The notes under the pieces are model-generated. The model searched no databases. It had not been told where the DNA came from and saw nothing but the letters and a program-made list of their open reading frames with translations. A stretch of 64,000 bases of DNA from Sphingomonas arvum. GTDB lineage: Bacteria > Pseudomonadota > Alphaproteobacteria > Sphingomonadales > Sphingomonadaceae. The position numbers and the translations under genes are program-made. Shown piece by piece: positions 63,554-64,000 of this stretch. Where the stretch lies: assembly GCF_026013565.1 (NCBI RefSeq), contig NZ_JAPDOB010000002.1, positions 1,166,726-1,230,725 of the forward strand, written 5' to 3'. Every line of letters begins with the position of its first letter. Within the stretch, counting starts at the first letter, position 1.

Positions 63554-63686
63554 TTGGGTGTGTCCGGTGGAGGCGCGGAAGCCTCCCCGCCCAACTTTGC
63601 CGATCGGGGCTGGATTGCCGATGCTCTTGCTATCTCGATGGCAGCTCCCACGTTCAAGCCTGCTGCTAGAGGCTGATCCGCAAGCC

Positions 63687-63737
63687 AAAGAAAAAATTCG
63701 CGGCGGCTCTTGAGTTCGTATTTCCTAGCTATATATG
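63687..63737 (+). promoter_or_regulatory. Probable rRNA operon promoter with AT-rich upstream element
   Basis: TTGAGT at 63710, 16 bases, TATATG at 63732, preceded by the A-rich stretch AAAGAAAAAATTCG (63687-63700) at the position of an UP element. It lies about 170 bases ahead of a boxA sequence, as expected for an rrn promoter. Confidence 0.6.
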
Positions 63738-63907
63738 TGCTTTCCAGCGGCGCCGATGGGAGCCGCTCGCCTCTCGGGACACCGAGCTGGCAAAGCTCTT
63801 TCAAAATAGGAGCGGGGACGGCCTCACCGGGGTCGGTCTTCGCTTCGCGTCTCTCTCAGTCGGATTTACCGGCGCCTGGAACCACAAGGACCGGGATGAG
63901 GAACGCG

Positions 63908-64000
63908 TTGGCTCTTTGACATTGTCGGTTGAGATGAAGGGACATGTGGGCGGCGGCCCGGTTTCCGAGGGCCTCTGGGCTTCGGGTGATCGGTCAAATT
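63908..64000 (+). other. rRNA leader with boxA antitermination site; 16S gene expected beyond the edge
   Basis: TTGGCTCTTTGACATTGT at 63908-63925 resembles the rrn boxA (E. coli TGCTCTTTAACA) and is followed by GATGAAGGGACATGTGGGCG, a stretch I associate with sphingomonad 16S leaders. No 16S sequence is reached before the window ends. Between 63554 and 63686 I see nothing I can name. Confidence 0.6.

Noticed and set aside
63286..63804. 172-codon minus-strand frame after tRNA-Gln
   Set aside because: It runs through the likely rrn promoter and the integrase remnant on the other strand, and shows no domain I recognise. A real short gene in 63560-63800 is not excluded.
1..64000. CRISPR arrays, intact insertion sequences, toxin-antitoxin pairs, restriction systems, biosynthetic clusters
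   Set aside because: None could be supported: no spaced repeat array of CRISPR type, no transposase, and no such gene families were recognised.

Overview
The window reads as a chromosomal segment of a high-GC alphaproteobacterium, most likely a member of the Sphingomonadales. This is inferred from the single-copy housekeeping genes and their order (pckA, acpP-fabF-mltG, hemA of the ALAS type, plsY-dprA-topA, coaBC-dut, rluD-rpoH, rplM-rpsI), from the CckA-ChpT-type phosphotransferase ChpT, from FlaF, and from split gcvPA/gcvPB behind a tandem glycine riboswitch. Most of it is ordinary core chromosome with tightly overlapping genes (many ATGA/GTGA/TTGA junctions). No CRISPR array or intact insertion sequence was seen.

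Layout. 1-10.6 kb: end of pckA, a small HExxH protein, fatty-acid genes and mltG, then a minus-strand block with a MarR regulator, a decayed NlpC/P60 gene, an M17 aminopeptidase, rimO, a TonB-family protein, a K+ channel and CsbD. 10.7-17.2 kb: tandem glycine riboswitch and the glycine cleavage operon gcvT-gcvH-(methyltransferase)-gcvPA-gcvPB plus two small trailing genes. 17.2-20.3 kb: PAP2 phosphatase, PilZ proteins, a secreted retropepsin-like protease and flaF. 20.5-23.4 kb: a remnant flagellar locus in which the start of motA is fused in frame to the end of flhA, followed by fliK and flgD. 23.4-35.9 kb: rpsD, chorismate mutase, rpiB-glyA-nrdR-trmJ, a kinase-less membrane sensor, a secreted metalloprotease-like TPR protein, hemA, murI, plsY, dprA and a PAP2 enzyme. 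35.9-44.4 kb: topA, a MoeB-like protein, dut, coaBC, two tiny overlapping genes, a YghU-type glutathione transferase, rpoH and a RluD-type pseudouridine synthase. 44.4-50.3 kb: chpT, then a chemotaxis operon cheA-cheW-cheY-cheB-cheR. 50.3-63.1 kb: dimethylargininase, rplM-rpsI, cutA, ctaA, merC-like, TMEM175-like, zur, dxs, tlyA, tspO, ubiK, ybjN, proC, ilvE and an MHS-family transporter. 63.1-64 kb: tRNA-Gln, a decayed integrase N-terminus, and a promoter and boxA leader that look like the start of an rRNA operon whose 16S gene should lie just outside.

How it works together. GlyA and the Gcv proteins connect serine, glycine and one-carbon units, with the riboswitch sensing glycine. ChpT passes phosphate to CtrA in this group; a CtrA-like half-site pair lies between chpT and cheA, so cell-cycle control of chemotaxis is plausible. 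The chemotaxis genes look intact, while the flagellar locus appears to have suffered an internal deletion. The MotA-FlhA chimera is the most unusual object in the window; it may be a real deletion scar or an assembly join, and the sequence alone cannot separate these.
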